This document shows positions 23,395-32,764 of a stretch of 42,705 nt of DNA, piece after piece. How positions within the stretch are numbered: position 1 is the first letter of the stretch; the number at the start of each line of letters is the position of its first letter. The notes beneath the pieces were generated by a model, which was not told the DNA's origin, did no database searches, and saw nothing but the letters and a program-made list of their open reading frames with translations. Both the position numbers and the translations under genes were made by a program. This stretch comes from an uncultured Lachnospiraceae bacterium (GTDB taxonomy: Bacteria > Bacillota > Clostridia > Lachnospirales > Lachnospiraceae): the NCBI GenBank assembly GCA_902801415.1, contig CADCIK010000012.1, positions 1 to 42,705 on the forward strand. The letters are read 5' to 3'.

Positions 23395-23919
23395 ATGCTT
23401 ATAAACAAACAAAGCGAACAGAACAGTGTCTTCCGGCCGGTACAGGCCGGCATGGAACAGATCCGTATCCGCCGGATGACCAGGGCGGACATTGAACAGG
23501 TACTGGAAGTGGAGAGGGCGAGCTTTGCGCAGCCCTGGTCAGCGGATGTTTTTTCCGCAACGCTCCTCCTTCCTTACGCCCACTACTATGTGGCGGAACT
23601 GACAGGAAACGGCGAGGACTCCAGGATCATCGGAGAATGCGGCGTCAGAGATATTTTCGGCGAGGGAGAGATCACGAATGTTGCAGTGCTGCCGCAGTTT
23701 CGGGGATCCGGCGTAGCGGGACGCATGCTCGATACGCTCCTCAGGGAGTCCCTTGATAAGGGCATGACGGCGTTTACACTGGAAGTGCGGGCGGGAAACC
23801 TGCCTGCCATCGCCCTGTATAAAAGATTCGGGTTTGTGACTGAGGGGGTCAGAGAGGGCTTTTACGAAGAGCCCGTTGAGGATGCCCTCATTATGTGGCG
23901 CAGAAGCGCACGGAAATGA
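23395..23919 (+). CDS. rimI: Ribosomal protein N-acetyltransferase RimI
   Basis: 174 residues with a GNAT fold. IRRMTRADIEQVLEVERASFAQPW is the RimI-type start, RGSGVAG (103-109) binds acetyl-CoA, and LEVRAGNLPAIALYKRFGF (129-147) is the conserved C-terminal block. It acetylates the N-terminus of ribosomal protein S18 in E. coli. Codons 1-20 are poorly conserved in character, and the ATG at 23452 (MEQIRI) is a credible alternative start. rimI between tsaB and tsaD is a classic arrangement, but here rnz is inserted before tsaD. Confidence 0.9.
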   Translation: MLINKQSEQNSVFRPVQAGMEQIRIRRMTRADIEQVLEVERASFAQPWSADVFSATLLLPYAHYYVAELTGNGEDSRIIGECGVRDIFGEGEITNVAVLPQFRGSGVAGRMLDTLLRESLDKGMTAFTLEVRAGNLPAIALYKRFGFVTEGVREGFYEEPVEDALIMWRRSARK

Positions 23920-23940
23920 CTATGTATTAATGAGGTATAT

Positions 23941-24861
23941 ATGATCGATATTTGTCTTCTGGGATCGGGCGGCATGATGCCTCTTCCCTACCGCTACCTG
24001 ACATCCCTGATGGTCCGATATAACGGAAAGAGCATTCTGATCGACTGCGGAGAGGGGACACAGATGGCGCTCAGGCGCAAGGGATGGAGCCCCAAGCCCA
24101 TTGATATGATCCTTTTTACCCACTATCACGCAGACCATATCAGTGGTCTGCCGGGACTGCTCCTTACTATGGGCAATGCGGAAAAGACAACGCCCCTTCT
24201 GATCGCAGGTCCCAAGGGGCTTGAGAGGGTCGTCAATTCTCTGCGCGTCATTGCGCCGGAGCTTCCCTTTGAGATTCAGTTCAGGGAGATCCGGGAACCG
24301 GAGGAGACGTTCGCACTTCCCGGGGAGAAAGATTTCATGATCCACGCTTACCGCGTCAATCACAACGTGACCTGCTACTGCTATGCCCTGACGCTTGACA
24401 GAGCGGGCAAATTCGACGTGGAGCGCGCGATGGCGCTGGATATTCCCAAGCCCTATTGGAACAGGCTGCAGAAGGGGGAGACGATCGAGACGCCGGACGG
24501 TGTTTTGACCCCGGATATGGTGCTGGGGCCTTCCCGAAAGGGACTGAAAGTGGGCTACTGTACGGACACGCGTCCCTGCGAAGGCGCGGTGAAGGCGGCG
24601 GAAGGCGCCGATCTCTTCATCTGCGAAGGAATGTACGGCGAGCAGGATAAGCTCGCGAAAGCCAGGGATCACAAGCATATGACCTTTACCGAGGCTGCGC
24701 AAATTGCCCGCAAAGGACAGCCGGCACAGATGTGGCTGACCCATTACAGCCCTTCGCTGACGCATCCCGAGGAGTTCATGCCGGTCGTTTGGAGTGTATT
24801 CCCCAACGCGGTGCCCGGCAAAGACGGCAAGACGATTGAACTTAAGTTTGAACAGGAATAG
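23941..24861 (+). CDS. rnz: Ribonuclease Z (tRNA 3' endonuclease)
   Basis: 306 residues, the normal short-form length. The metallo-beta-lactamase zinc motif is THYHADH (H61, H63, D65, H66), with further ligands at H141 (VNHNVTCYCYAL), D209 (GYCTDTRP) and H268 (WLTHYSP). The IPKPYWNRLQKGE segment corresponds to the region before the tRNA-binding flexible arm. It cuts pre-tRNA 3' trailers in the cytoplasm. It sits 21 bases after rimI and 12 bases before tsaD, so it is co-transcribed with t6A-modification genes, another tRNA-maturation step. Assignment over general MBL hydrolases rests on the full ligand pattern. Confidence 0.88.
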   Translation: MIDICLLGSGGMMPLPYRYLTSLMVRYNGKSILIDCGEGTQMALRRKGWSPKPIDMILFTHYHADHISGLPGLLLTMGNAEKTTPLLIAGPKGLERVVNSLRVIAPELPFEIQFREIREPEETFALPGEKDFMIHAYRVNHNVTCYCYALTLDRAGKFDVERAMALDIPKPYWNRLQKGETIETPDGVLTPDMVLGPSRKGLKVGYCTDTRPCEGAVKAAEGADLFICEGMYGEQDKLAKARDHKHMTFTEAAQIARKGQPAQMWLTHYSPSLTHPEEFMPVVWSVFPNAVPGKDGKTIELKFEQE

Positions 24862-24873
24862 ACGAAAGAAGAA

Positions 24874-25896
24874 ATGCAGAAAGATACATATATTTTGGCA
24901 ATAGAATCCAGCTGCGACGAGACAGCGGCGGCCGTTGTCGTGAACGGAAGGGAGGTCCTCTCCAACGTGATCTCCTCGCAGATCGACATTCACACGCTGT
25001 ATGGCGGCGTTGTGCCGGAGATCGCGTCGAGAAAGCACACGGAGCGCATCAACCAGGTCGTGAAAAAAGGTCTGTCCGAGGCCGGCCTGACACTGCGGGA
25101 TATGGACGCGATCGCGGTGACCTACGGTCCCGGACTTGTCGGCCCGCTTCTGATCGGCGTCTCCGAGGCGAAGGCGCTAAGCTTTGCGACCGGTATCCCG
25201 CTGATCGGCGTCCATCATATTGAAGGCCATATCAGCGCTAATTATATCGCCGACAAGGATCTGGAGCCGCCTTTCGCGTGCCTGGTCGTCTCGGGCGGAC
25301 ATACCCATCTTGTGCTTGTGAAAGATTACGGCGAGTACGAGATCCTGGGCAGGACGCAGGATGACGCGGCAGGAGAGGCTTTTGATAAGGTAGCAAGAGA
25401 AATCGGGCTCGGTTACCCGGGAGGCCCCAAGATCGACAAGGTCTCCAGGGAGGGGAATCCCGCGGCCATCGACTTCCCCAGAGGAAAAGTGGCCGGTTCC
25501 CGCTACGATTTCAGCTTCAGCGGGATGAAATCCTCCGTGCTCAATTATCTCAACACATGTAAAATGAAGAATATACAGATTTCTGTGCCGGACGTTGCGG
25601 CATCGTTTCAGCAGGCAGTTGTTGATGTTCTGGTGTCCCACGCCATGTGGGCGGTAGAAGAGTTTCACCTTGAAAAATTCGCGCTCGCAGGCGGTGTTGC
25701 GTCCAATACAGCCCTCAGAGCAGCGATGGAAAAGGCGTGTTCAGAAAGAGGCGTCGCGTTTTACTGTCCTCCGCCGATCCTGTGTACGGACAATGCGGCG
25801 ATGATCGGAAGCGCGGCTTATTATGAGTACATCAAAGGAATCCGAAGCGGCCTGGACCTCAATGCGAAGCCCGGGCTGAGATTGGGGGAGAGATGA
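24874..25896 (+). CDS. tsaD: tRNA t6A synthase catalytic subunit TsaD
   Basis: 340 residues, standard length. [15 protein letters not shown] opens the ASKHA fold, [10 protein letters not shown] gives metal ligands H115 and H119, and CTDNAAMIG (D306) gives the third. VSGGHTHLV and AGGVASN bind the nucleotide. With TsaB and TsaE it transfers threonylcarbamoyl from its AMP derivative to A37 of tRNA. The ATGA overlap of 4 bases with ispD implies translational coupling. The ribosome binding site (AAAGAAGAA) is weak, perhaps helped by coupling to rnz 12 bases upstream. Confidence 0.96.
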   Translation: MQKDTYILAIESSCDETAAAVVVNGREVLSNVISSQIDIHTLYGGVVPEIASRKHTERINQVVKKGLSEAGLTLRDMDAIAVTYGPGLVGPLLIGVSEAKALSFATGIPLIGVHHIEGHISANYIADKDLEPPFACLVVSGGHTHLVLVKDYGEYEILGRTQDDAAGEAFDKVAREIGLGYPGGPKIDKVSREGNPAAIDFPRGKVAGSRYDFSFSGMKSSVLNYLNTCKMKNIQISVPDVAASFQQAVVDVLVSHAMWAVEEFHLEKFALAGGVASNTALRAAMEKACSERGVAFYCPPPILCTDNAAMIGSAAYYEYIKGIRSGLDLNAKPGLRLGER

Positions 25897-26630
25897 AAGA
25901 TTGTTGTACCGCGATCCTGCTGGCAGCAGGAAAGGGACTGCGGATGGGCGGCAATACCCGCAAACAGTATCTGGACCTTGAAGGCATGCCCTTGTTCACC
26001 TATTCTCTGGCAACAATGGACAACTGCGATTTAATAACGGATATTGTGATCACAGTCCTGCAGGGAGATGAAGAAATATGCAGAGAGATGATCGAAGTGT
26101 GCGGCCTCGGAAAGAAGGTCAGGGCGATCATCGCGGGCGGCAGTGAGCGATGCTTTTCAGTGTATAAAGGCATCAGGACCATTGACTGGCCCTGCAATTA
26201 CGTCTTCATCCATGACACGGCGCGCCCGTTTATTGAAGAGGACGCGCTGAAAAGACTCTATAGCGAAGTAAAGATCCACAAAGCCTGTGTCGCAGGCGTT
26301 CCTTCCAAGGATACCGTCAAGATCTCAGACAGCGAGGGATTTGTTGTCAAAACACCCAATCGCAAAGACGTCTGGATCGTGCAGACACCGCAGGTCTTTG
26401 AATTCGAAATGATCCGCGATGCCTATGAGAAGATGGTTCATTCCTATATCGAGCTGCGCGCAAAAGGTGTTGTTATCACAGACGACGCCATGGTCGTAGA
26501 GACCTTTACAGGCTGCAAAGTCAAACTCGTCAAGGCGTCTTACCGCAACATTAAGGTCACGACACCGGAGGACCTTGTCACGGTCTTCGCGTACTTGAAG
26601 GAAAACAATAACAGTCAGGACAACAGCTAA
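25893..26630 (+). CDS. ispD: 2-C-methyl-D-erythritol 4-phosphate cytidylyltransferase
   Basis: 245 residues. CTP-binding AAGKGLRMG (11-19) with K24, [19 protein letters not shown] (107-112), KDTVK and WIVQTPQVF (161-169) are the IspD signatures. It forms CDP-methylerythritol in the MEP isoprenoid pathway, which supplies undecaprenyl phosphate. Ribitol-phosphate cytidylyltransferases (TarI) share the fold and remain an alternative, but the motif set fits IspD better. It overlaps tsaD by 4 bases and precedes dnaE by 60 bases. Confidence 0.85.
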   Translation: MKDCCTAILLAAGKGLRMGGNTRKQYLDLEGMPLFTYSLATMDNCDLITDIVITVLQGDEEICREMIEVCGLGKKVRAIIAGGSERCFSVYKGIRTIDWPCNYVFIHDTARPFIEEDALKRLYSEVKIHKACVAGVPSKDTVKISDSEGFVVKTPNRKDVWIVQTPQVFEFEMIRDAYEKMVHSYIELRAKGVVITDDAMVVETFTGCKVKLVKASYRNIKVTTPEDLVTVFAYLKENNNSQDNS

Positions 26631-26690
26631 GTCAGCAAGCAGGCAAAACAGGAGCTTTGCGGCCTGAAACGGCCGGGAAAGCGAGGCAGG

Positions 26691-29600
26691 ATGGCATTCA
26701 CACATCTGCACGTCCACACCGAATACTCGCTGCTGGACGGATCCAACAAGATCAAAGAATATGTTAAGCGCGTCAAGGAACTTGGCATGGACAGCGCTGC
26801 CATAACCGATCACGGCGTCATGTACGGCGTGATCGATTTTTATAAAGCAGCCAAAGAGGCGGGGATCAAGCCCATCATCGGCTGTGAAGTCTATGTGGCG
26901 CCCGGATCCAGATTTGACAGGGAACAGGGAGCCGGAGACGACCGGTATTATCACCTGATCCTTCTCGCCGAGAACAATAAGGGCTATGCCAATCTCATGA
27001 AGATCGTGAGCCGCTCGTTTACGGAAGGCTATTACTATAAGCCGCGCGTGGACGAGGAACTTCTGCGTGAGTTCCACGAGGGGATCATCGCTTCGAGTGC
27101 CTGTCTGGCGGGAGAAGTGGCCCGCAATATCGTGCGGGACGATCTCGCGGCGGCGGATAAAGCGGCTCTCAAGTATCTGGATATTTTCGGAGAAGGTAAC
27201 TTCTTCCTGGAACTGCAGGACCACGGGTACGAGGACCAGCAGAAAGTGAATATGGCGCTGATGTCCATGAGCAGGCGTCTCAGGATCCCTCTGATCGCCA
27301 CCAACGACATCCACTATACCTACGCCGATGACGTGGAAGCTCACGATATCCTGCTGTGCATACAGACAGGCAAGAAGCTCTCCGACGAGAACCGGATGCG
27401 GTATCCGGGCGGGCAGTTTTTTGTCAAAAGCGAGATGGAAATGCGGGCCCTGTTTCCCTATGCCCAGGAGGCGCTGGACAACACCCACCGCATCGCGGAG
27501 CGCTGCAATGTCGAGATCGAGTTCGGCGTCACCAAACTCCCGCACTTCGAGGTGCCGGAGGGCTATGATTCTTGGACCTACCTCAACAAGCTGTGCGAAG
27601 ACGGCATGAAAGAGCGCTATCCGGACGACGACGGTACTCTCAGGGAGAGACTGGAGTATGAGCTCAACACGATCCGCCAGATGGGCTACGTGGACTATTT
27701 CCTGATCGTGTGGGATTACATCAATTTCTCCAGAGAGAACGATATCATGGTCGGACCCGGAAGAGGGAGTGCCGCGGGAAGTATCGTGGCCTACTGCCTT
27801 CATATTACAGATATCGACCCCATCAAGTATAACCTTCTGTTTGAGCGTTTCCTCAACCCGGAGCGCGTGTCCATGCCCGATATCGACGTGGACTTCGGCT
27901 TCGAGCGAAGGGGCGAAGTCATCGACTATGTCACCCGCAAATATGGACGTGACAGAGTCATGCAGATCATCACATTCGGAACGCTGGCAGCAAAGGGCGT
28001 TATACGCGACGTGGGGCGCGTTATGGACCTGCCTTACGGATTTGTGGACAGTATCTCCAAGATGGTGCCTGCAGAGCTTAATATGACGCTGGAAAAGGCA
28101 CTGAACCAGAATCCTGAACTCAAAAAGGCCTATGAGGAGGACGAAAGGATCCACCGCCTGATCGACATGAGCAAAAGGCTGGAGGGACTGCCCAGACACA
28201 GCTCTGTCCATGCGGCAGGCGTCGTGATCTGCTCGGAGCCCGCGGAAGACCTTGTACCGCTCTCGAGGGCGGCTGACGGTTCCGTGACGACCCAGTTCAC
28301 TATGACGACGATCGAGGAACTGGGCCTTCTGAAAATGGATTTCCTGGGTCTCAGGACGCTTACAGTGATCCAGAACGCCGTGAGAATGGCCAATCGCTCT
28401 ATTGAGGAGGCAGGCGGCGGATATCCGGCTTATGAGCCGTCTCTGGGCGGCGAGAAGGCGCAGGTTAAGAAGAATCCCATCGGATATCCGGTGAAGCTCT
28501 CCAACCTTGATTACGCGGATCCCGCCGTCTATGCTTCAATTTCCACAGGCAGGACAGACGGCATCTTCCAGCTGGAATCCGGCGGCATGCAGGGATTCAT
28601 GAAAGAGCTGCATCCGGAGAACTTCGAAGATATCATAGCCGGAATCTCTCTGTACCGGCCGGGGCCCATGGACTTCATTCCCAAGTATATCTACGGCAAG
28701 AAGAACCCGGACAAGATCACCTATGACACGGAGGAACTCGAGCCCATTCTCGAGGCGACCTACGGGTGCATCGTATATCAGGAACAGGTCATGCAGATCG
28801 TGCGGAATCTGGGCGGCTATACGCTCGGACGAAGCGATCTGGTGCGGCGCGCCATGTCCAAGAAGAAGCAGAAAGTCATGGAGCAGGAGCGGCGCAATTT
28901 TGTCTACGGCAATCCCGAAGAGGGCGTTCCGGGCTGCGTCGCCAAGGGGATCAGCGCCTCCGTCGCATCCCATATCTATGACACGATGATGGATTTTGCC
29001 AAGTACGCGTTCAATAAGTCCCACGCGGCTTGCTACGCGGTCGTGGCTTATCAGACAGCCTGGCTCAGGTACTATTATCCGACTGAATTCATGGCTGCCC
29101 TGATGACATCGGTCATCGATTTTCCGACCAAGGTTGCCGGCTATATTCTGACCTGCAGAAGCATGGGCATCCGGCTTCTGCCCCCGGATATTAACGAGGG
29201 AGAAGCGGGATTTTCGGTATCAGGCGGGGCGATCCGCTATGGTCTGACCGCGATCAAGGGCGTAGGCAGGCCGGTGATCGACGCGGTGATCCGCGAGCGC
29301 AGTGAAAGAGGAAAATTCAGGGATCTCCACGACTTCCTCTCCCGCATGATCTTAAAGGACCGCGAAGTTAATAAGAGAGTCATCGAGAACTTCATCAAGG
29401 CCGGTGCGCTGGACTGCCTCGGCGCCACCCGCAAGCAGCTCATGAGCGTCTATATGCGGATGATGGATGACCTTCAGAACTCCCGCAAGAACGATATGGC
29501 GGGACAGCTCTCTCTGTTCGATTTTGCAGACGAGGAGGACAAACAGGACTATGTGATCACGATGCCGGATATCGGCGAGTATCCCAAAGAGCTCAAGCTG

Positions 29601-30224
29601 GCTTTTGAAAAAGAGGTCCTGGGCATCTATGTCAGCGGCCATCCCCTGGAGGAATATATGGGGATCTGGAAGAGCCATATCACCAACCGGGTCAGCGATT
29701 TTATCCTGGATGAGGAGACAGGAACCACCAAAGTCATTGACGGGGACAAAGCCGTGATCGGCGGCATGATCTCGGGCAAAAAAGTGAAATACACCAAGAA
29801 CAACAAAGTCATGGCGTTTCTGGATGTCGAGGACATGACCGGCACCATGGAGGTCATTGTGTTTCCTAATACCTATGAGAAAGAGAGCGGCAAGCTTGAA
29901 GAGGACAATAAAGTGTTCCTCTCAGGAAGGGTCTCGCTCGAAGAGGAAAGGGACGGAAAACTGATCTGTGAGAAGGTGATCCCCTTTGACGATGTGCCCC
30001 GCAAACTCTGGATCCGCTTCCCGGATCCGGAGGCCTACAGGCAAGGCGCGGCGGACCTCAAAAAGCTGGTGGATGAGCACGGCGGAAGGGACAAAGTGGT
30101 CATTTTTATCGAAAATCCCAAGCTTCGGAAAGAGCTTCCGGCCGGTCAGGGAGTACGCGCTGACGAACACTTTATGGCACTGGTAAAAAGTCGGTTCGGA
30201 GACAAGAATTGTGTCCTCGCATGA
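26691..30224 (+). CDS. dnaE: DNA polymerase III alpha subunit DnaE
   Basis: 1177 residues. An N-terminal PHP domain opens with HLHVHTEYS; the polymerase core carries the acidic triad in PDIDVDF (397-401) and KMDFLGLRT (D550); then come the FDKYAF-like FAKYAFNKSHAACYA segment, an HhH domain, and a C-terminal OB fold (~980-1070, VIGGMISGKKVKYTKNNK). This is the DnaE1-type layout with no exonuclease insertion, unlike PolC. It replicates the chromosome or primes the lagging strand together with PolC. AGGCAGG precedes the ATG. It closes the tsaE-dnaE run. Confidence 0.96.
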   Translation: MAFTHLHVHTEYSLLDGSNKIKEYVKRVKELGMDSAAITDHGVMYGVIDFYKAAKEAGIKPIIGCEVYVAPGSRFDREQGAGDDRYYHLILLAENNKGYANLMKIVSRSFTEGYYYKPRVDEELLREFHEGIIASSACLAGEVARNIVRDDLAAADKAALKYLDIFGEGNFFLELQDHGYEDQQKVNMALMSMSRRLRIPLIATNDIHYTYADDVEAHDILLCIQTGKKLSDENRMRYPGGQFFVKSEMEMRALFPYAQEALDNTHRIAERCNVEIEFGVTKLPHFEVPEGYDSWTYLNKLCEDGMKERYPDDDGTLRERLEYELNTIRQMGYVDYFLIVWDYINFSRENDIMVGPGRGSAAGSIVAYCLHITDIDPIKYNLLFERFLNPERVSMPDIDVDFGFERRGEVIDYVTRKYGRDRVMQIITFGTLAAKGVIRDVGRVMDLPYGFVDSISKMVPAELNMTLEKALNQNPELKKAYEEDERIHRLIDMSKRLEGLPRHSSVHAAGVVICSEPAEDLVPLSRAADGSVTTQFTMTTIEELGLLKMDFLGLRTLTVIQNAVRMANRSIEEAGGGYPAYEPSLGGEKAQVKKNPIGYPVKLSNLDYADPAVYASISTGRTDGIFQLESGGMQGFMKELHPENFEDIIAGISLYRPGPMDFIPKYIYGKKNPDKITYDTEELEPILEATYGCIVYQEQVMQIVRNLGGYTLGRSDLVRRAMSKKKQKVMEQERRNFVYGNPEEGVPGCVAKGISASVASHIYDTMMDFAKYAFNKSHAACYAVVAYQTAWLRYYYPTEFMAALMTSVIDFPTKVAGYILTCRSMGIRLLPPDINEGEAGFSVSGGAIRYGLTAIKGVGRPVIDAVIRERSERGKFRDLHDFLSRMILKDREVNKRVIENFIKAGALDCLGATRKQLMSVYMRMMDDLQNSRKNDMAGQLSLFDFADEEDKQDYVITMPDIGEYPKELKLAFEKEVLGIYVSGHPLEEYMGIWKSHITNRVSDFILDEETGTTKVIDGDKAVIGGMISGKKVKYTKNNKVMAFLDVEDMTGTMEVIVFPNTYEKESGKLEEDNKVFLSGRVSLEEERDGKLICEKVIPFDDVPRKLWIRFPDPEAYRQGAADLKKLVDEHGGRDKVVIFIENPKLRKELPAGQGVRADEHFMALVKSRFGDKNCVLA

Positions 30225-30234
30225 GCGAGAATGT

Positions 30235-30263
30235 TTGCAATAAAGGCCATATTGGGATAAAAT
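30235..30263 (+). promoter_or_regulatory. Promoter of pfkA
   Basis: TTGCAA (30235-30240), 17-base spacer, TAAAAT (30258-30263). It gives a leader of about 50 bases before the pfkA start. Confidence 0.65.
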
Positions 30264-30318
30264 ATTAGTTGATAAGTTTTTAACCCTGATTGAACCAGAG
30301 GATGCGGAGGCACCAGTT

Positions 30319-31287
30319 ATGGCTAAGGAAATAAGACAAATCGGCGTATTAACAAGTGGCGGAGACGCTCCCGGAATGAACGCGGCGATCCGTGCAGTTG
30401 CGAGAGAAGCGATGCACAATAAGTGCAAAGTGATCGGAATTCAGAGAGGTTACAAGGGCCTTCTCAACGAAGAGTTCCACGAGATGAAATCCATTAATGT
30501 CGCAGGTATCATCCATCAGGGCGGTACCATACTGGGCACAGCCAGATGCCCTGAGTTCAAGGAAGAGGAAGTGCAGCAGAGAGCTGCGGAGATCTGCAAC
30601 AAGCACGGTATCGACGGTATCGTTGTCATCGGCGGCGACGGCTCTTACCGCGGCGCGCAGGCTCTTTCCCGCCACGGGATCAACACGATCGGCATTCCCG
30701 GAACGATCGACCTCGACATCACATGTACAGATTACACGATCGGCTTTGACACAGCAGTCAATACTGCTATGGAAGCCATCGACAAGGTCAAGGATACTTC
30801 TTCTTCTCACGAGAGATGCAGTATCATTGAAGTTATGGGACGTCACGCCGGTTATATTGCTCTCTGGTGCGGCATTGCGAACGGCGCAGAGGACATCCTT
30901 CTTCCTGAGAAATATGACTATGATGAGCAGAAGATCGTTGATCATATCATCATGAACAGACGCCTTGGCAAGAAGCATCATCTGATCATCAACGCGGAAG
31001 GTATCGGACATTCCACATCCATGGCAAGAAGAATCGAGGCGGCGACCGGAATCGAGACGCGTGCCACGATCCTTGGCTACATGCAGCGCGGCGGCTCCCC
31101 GACATGTAAGGACCGCTACTATGCATCGATCATGGGCGCTTATGCAGCGGACATTCTGGTGCAGGGCAAGACGAACCGCGTTGTCTGCTACAGAAACGGC
31201 CAGTTCGTAGATCTGGACATCGAAGAGGCACTTGCCATGAACAAGTCCATCTCCGAATACGAATATCAGGTCAGTCAGCATCTGTAA
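30319..31287 (+). CDS. pfkA: ATP-dependent 6-phosphofructokinase
   Basis: 322 residues, classic bacterial size. GVLTSGGDAPGMNAAIR at the start, GGDGS (105-109) with Gly and not Asp at the discriminating position (ATP type, not PPi type), catalytic PGTIDLD (127-133), and GGSPTCKDR near 259. It phosphorylates fructose 6-phosphate in glycolysis as a tetramer. The promoter at 30235 and the terminator at 31305 make it a single-gene unit. GGAGG about 8 bases before the ATG. Confidence 0.96.
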   Translation: MAKEIRQIGVLTSGGDAPGMNAAIRAVAREAMHNKCKVIGIQRGYKGLLNEEFHEMKSINVAGIIHQGGTILGTARCPEFKEEEVQQRAAEICNKHGIDGIVVIGGDGSYRGAQALSRHGINTIGIPGTIDLDITCTDYTIGFDTAVNTAMEAIDKVKDTSSSHERCSIIEVMGRHAGYIALWCGIANGAEDILLPEKYDYDEQKIVDHIIMNRRLGKKHHLIINAEGIGHSTSMARRIEAATGIETRATILGYMQRGGSPTCKDRYYASIMGAYAADILVQGKTNRVVCYRNGQFVDLDIEEALAMNKSISEYEYQVSQHL

Positions 31288-31304
31288 GAGAGATAGTTTT
31301 AAGT

Positions 31305-31335
31305 GGCCGGACGGATTTTTCGTCCGGCCTTTTTT
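31305..31335 (+). terminator. Intrinsic terminator of pfkA
   Basis: GGCCGGACG and CGTCCGGCC form a perfect 9 bp stem with loop GATTTTT, followed by TTTTTT. The next gene starts only 13 bases after the T-run. Confidence 0.92.
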
Positions 31336-31347
31336 ATGGGAGAAAAT

Positions 31348-32157
31348 ATGAATATGACCGGGAAGATCACATCCGCAACCAACGCGCGTGTCAAAAGACT
31401 GATCAGTCTCAGAAAAAAGGCAAAGCAGCGGAGAGAAGAGCAGGTTTTTCTCATAGAGGGAGAAAGGCTGTTCAGCGATACGCCTCGCGAGTATATCCGG
31501 GAAGTATATGTGACAGAAGAATATCTGAAAGACCGGCCCGTGGCAGATATGCCTGCGGGCTGCACTGTTGTGACAGAGGAGATCATGCGGAAAGTTTCTG
31601 ATACGGAGACCCCGCAGGGTGTAATGTGCGTTGCTCAGATGCCGTCTTATCAAAAAGAAGACCTGCTGGGGCGCGGCACAGGAAATAAGACTCCTTTGCT
31701 GCTGATCCTGGAGAACATTCAGGACCCCGGAAATCTCGGTACCATGATGCGGACCGCGGAAGCGGCGGGCGTGACAGGCGTTCTGCTCAGTAAAGACACG
31801 GTCGATCTCTTCAATCCCAAGACGGTGCGCGCTACGATGAGCGCGATCTTCCGCGTGCCGTTTCTGTATACGGACGATCTGACCGGCGCGATCAGGTCGC
31901 TGCGGGATGAATATGGTATGCAGGTCTATGCCGCGCATCTGTCCGCGAGTATCCCTTACGACGAGGCGGATTGCAGCGGTCCCTGTGCTTTTCTGATCGG
32001 CAATGAGGGCAACGGGCTCACGGATGAGGCGGCTGATGCCGCTTCCTGCAGAGTCCATATACCTATGGAGGGGCAGATCGAATCGCTCAATGCCGCGATG
32101 GCGGCGGGGATCCTGATGTTCGAGGCATCGAGACAGAGAAGGCATGGTGGAATGTGA
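31348..32157 (+). CDS. TrmH/SpoU family RNA 2'-O-methyltransferase
   Basis: 269 residues. An N-terminal RNA-binding L30e-like domain (~10-100) is followed by the SPOUT knot with motif 1 DPGNLGTMMRTA (126-137), motif 2 LIGNEGNGL (216-224) and motif 3 IPMEGQIESLNAAMA (238-252). It methylates ribose on rRNA or tRNA with S-adenosylmethionine. The exact target is unknown; the RlmB/TsnR-like layout suggests rRNA. ATG at 31348 follows GGGAG (31338-31342) by 5 bases. Upstream in-frame starts would read through the pfkA terminator. Confidence 0.9.
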   Translation: MNMTGKITSATNARVKRLISLRKKAKQRREEQVFLIEGERLFSDTPREYIREVYVTEEYLKDRPVADMPAGCTVVTEEIMRKVSDTETPQGVMCVAQMPSYQKEDLLGRGTGNKTPLLLILENIQDPGNLGTMMRTAEAAGVTGVLLSKDTVDLFNPKTVRATMSAIFRVPFLYTDDLTGAIRSLRDEYGMQVYAAHLSASIPYDEADCSGPCAFLIGNEGNGLTDEAADAASCRVHIPMEGQIESLNAAMAAGILMFEASRQRRHGGM

Positions 32158-32223
32158 TTTGACAGTTAGTCCGCTTGCGGTTATATTGTGAATCATAGAT
32201 CTTTGGTGAAGGAGGTAATGTGT

Positions 32224-32688
32224 ATGTCATTAAGTATGCTGCAGTTCTGGCTGATAGCGATAGCGCTCCTTTTACTTGTAGAATTTGCGACATCGGCGCT
32301 AACCACTATATGGTTTGCGGGAGGCGCCCTGATCGCGCTGATCTGTGCGGTAATAGGCGGTCCCGTATGGCTCCAGACCGCGCTCTTCGTCGCCGGCTCC
32401 TTAATACTGCTGGTCCTGACAAGACCGCTGGCGGTCAGGTTTATGAGTAAAGGCAAGACCCGGACCAATGCGGACAGCCTCATAGGCAAAGAGGCAGTCG
32501 TTACGGAAAGGATCGACAACATCAAGAGTACCGGCGCAGCGCAGGTAAACGGACAGATATGGACAGCCAGATCGGTCAATCCCGAGCACGTGATCGAGAA
32601 GGATGAGATCGTTATGATCCGCGCGATCGAAGGCGTGAAGCTGATCGTCGGAAAGCGCATCGACAACAGCGAGGGCGAAAACAACTAA
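32224..32688 (+). CDS. NfeD family membrane protein
   Basis: 154 residues: two to three membrane helices (about 5-25, 28-45, 50-68) and a C-terminal OB-like domain (LIGKEAVVTERIDNIKSTGAAQVNGQIW). This is the short NfeD form without the N-terminal protease domain. NfeD proteins are found beside SPFH (flotillin/stomatin) genes and are thought to modulate membrane microdomain assembly. ATG at 32224 lies 8 bases after AAGGAGGT (32209-32216); the ATG at 32218 is too close to it. The SPFH gene starts 76 bases downstream. Confidence 0.88.
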   Translation: MSLSMLQFWLIAIALLLLVEFATSALTTIWFAGGALIALICAVIGGPVWLQTALFVAGSLILLVLTRPLAVRFMSKGKTRTNADSLIGKEAVVTERIDNIKSTGAAQVNGQIWTARSVNPEHVIEKDEIVMIRAIEGVKLIVGKRIDNSEGENN

Positions 32689-32764
32689 AAAGAGCAGATA
32701 TACAAAGCAGTCAAAAAAGTTAAGAACTTGTTGATAATTCTTATTTAAGAGAAAGAGGTACAAA

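Noticed and set aside
26325..28211. Very long minus-strand open frame across ispD and dnaE (628 codons)
   Set aside because: It is antisense to two genes with complete catalytic motifs, has no recognisable domain, and its residue composition follows the complementary frame of a GC-biased gene.
30349..32196. Long minus-strand open frame across pfkA and the methyltransferase gene (615 codons)
   Set aside because: It would read through the pfkA terminator and lies opposite two well-supported genes; no ribosome binding site or domain.
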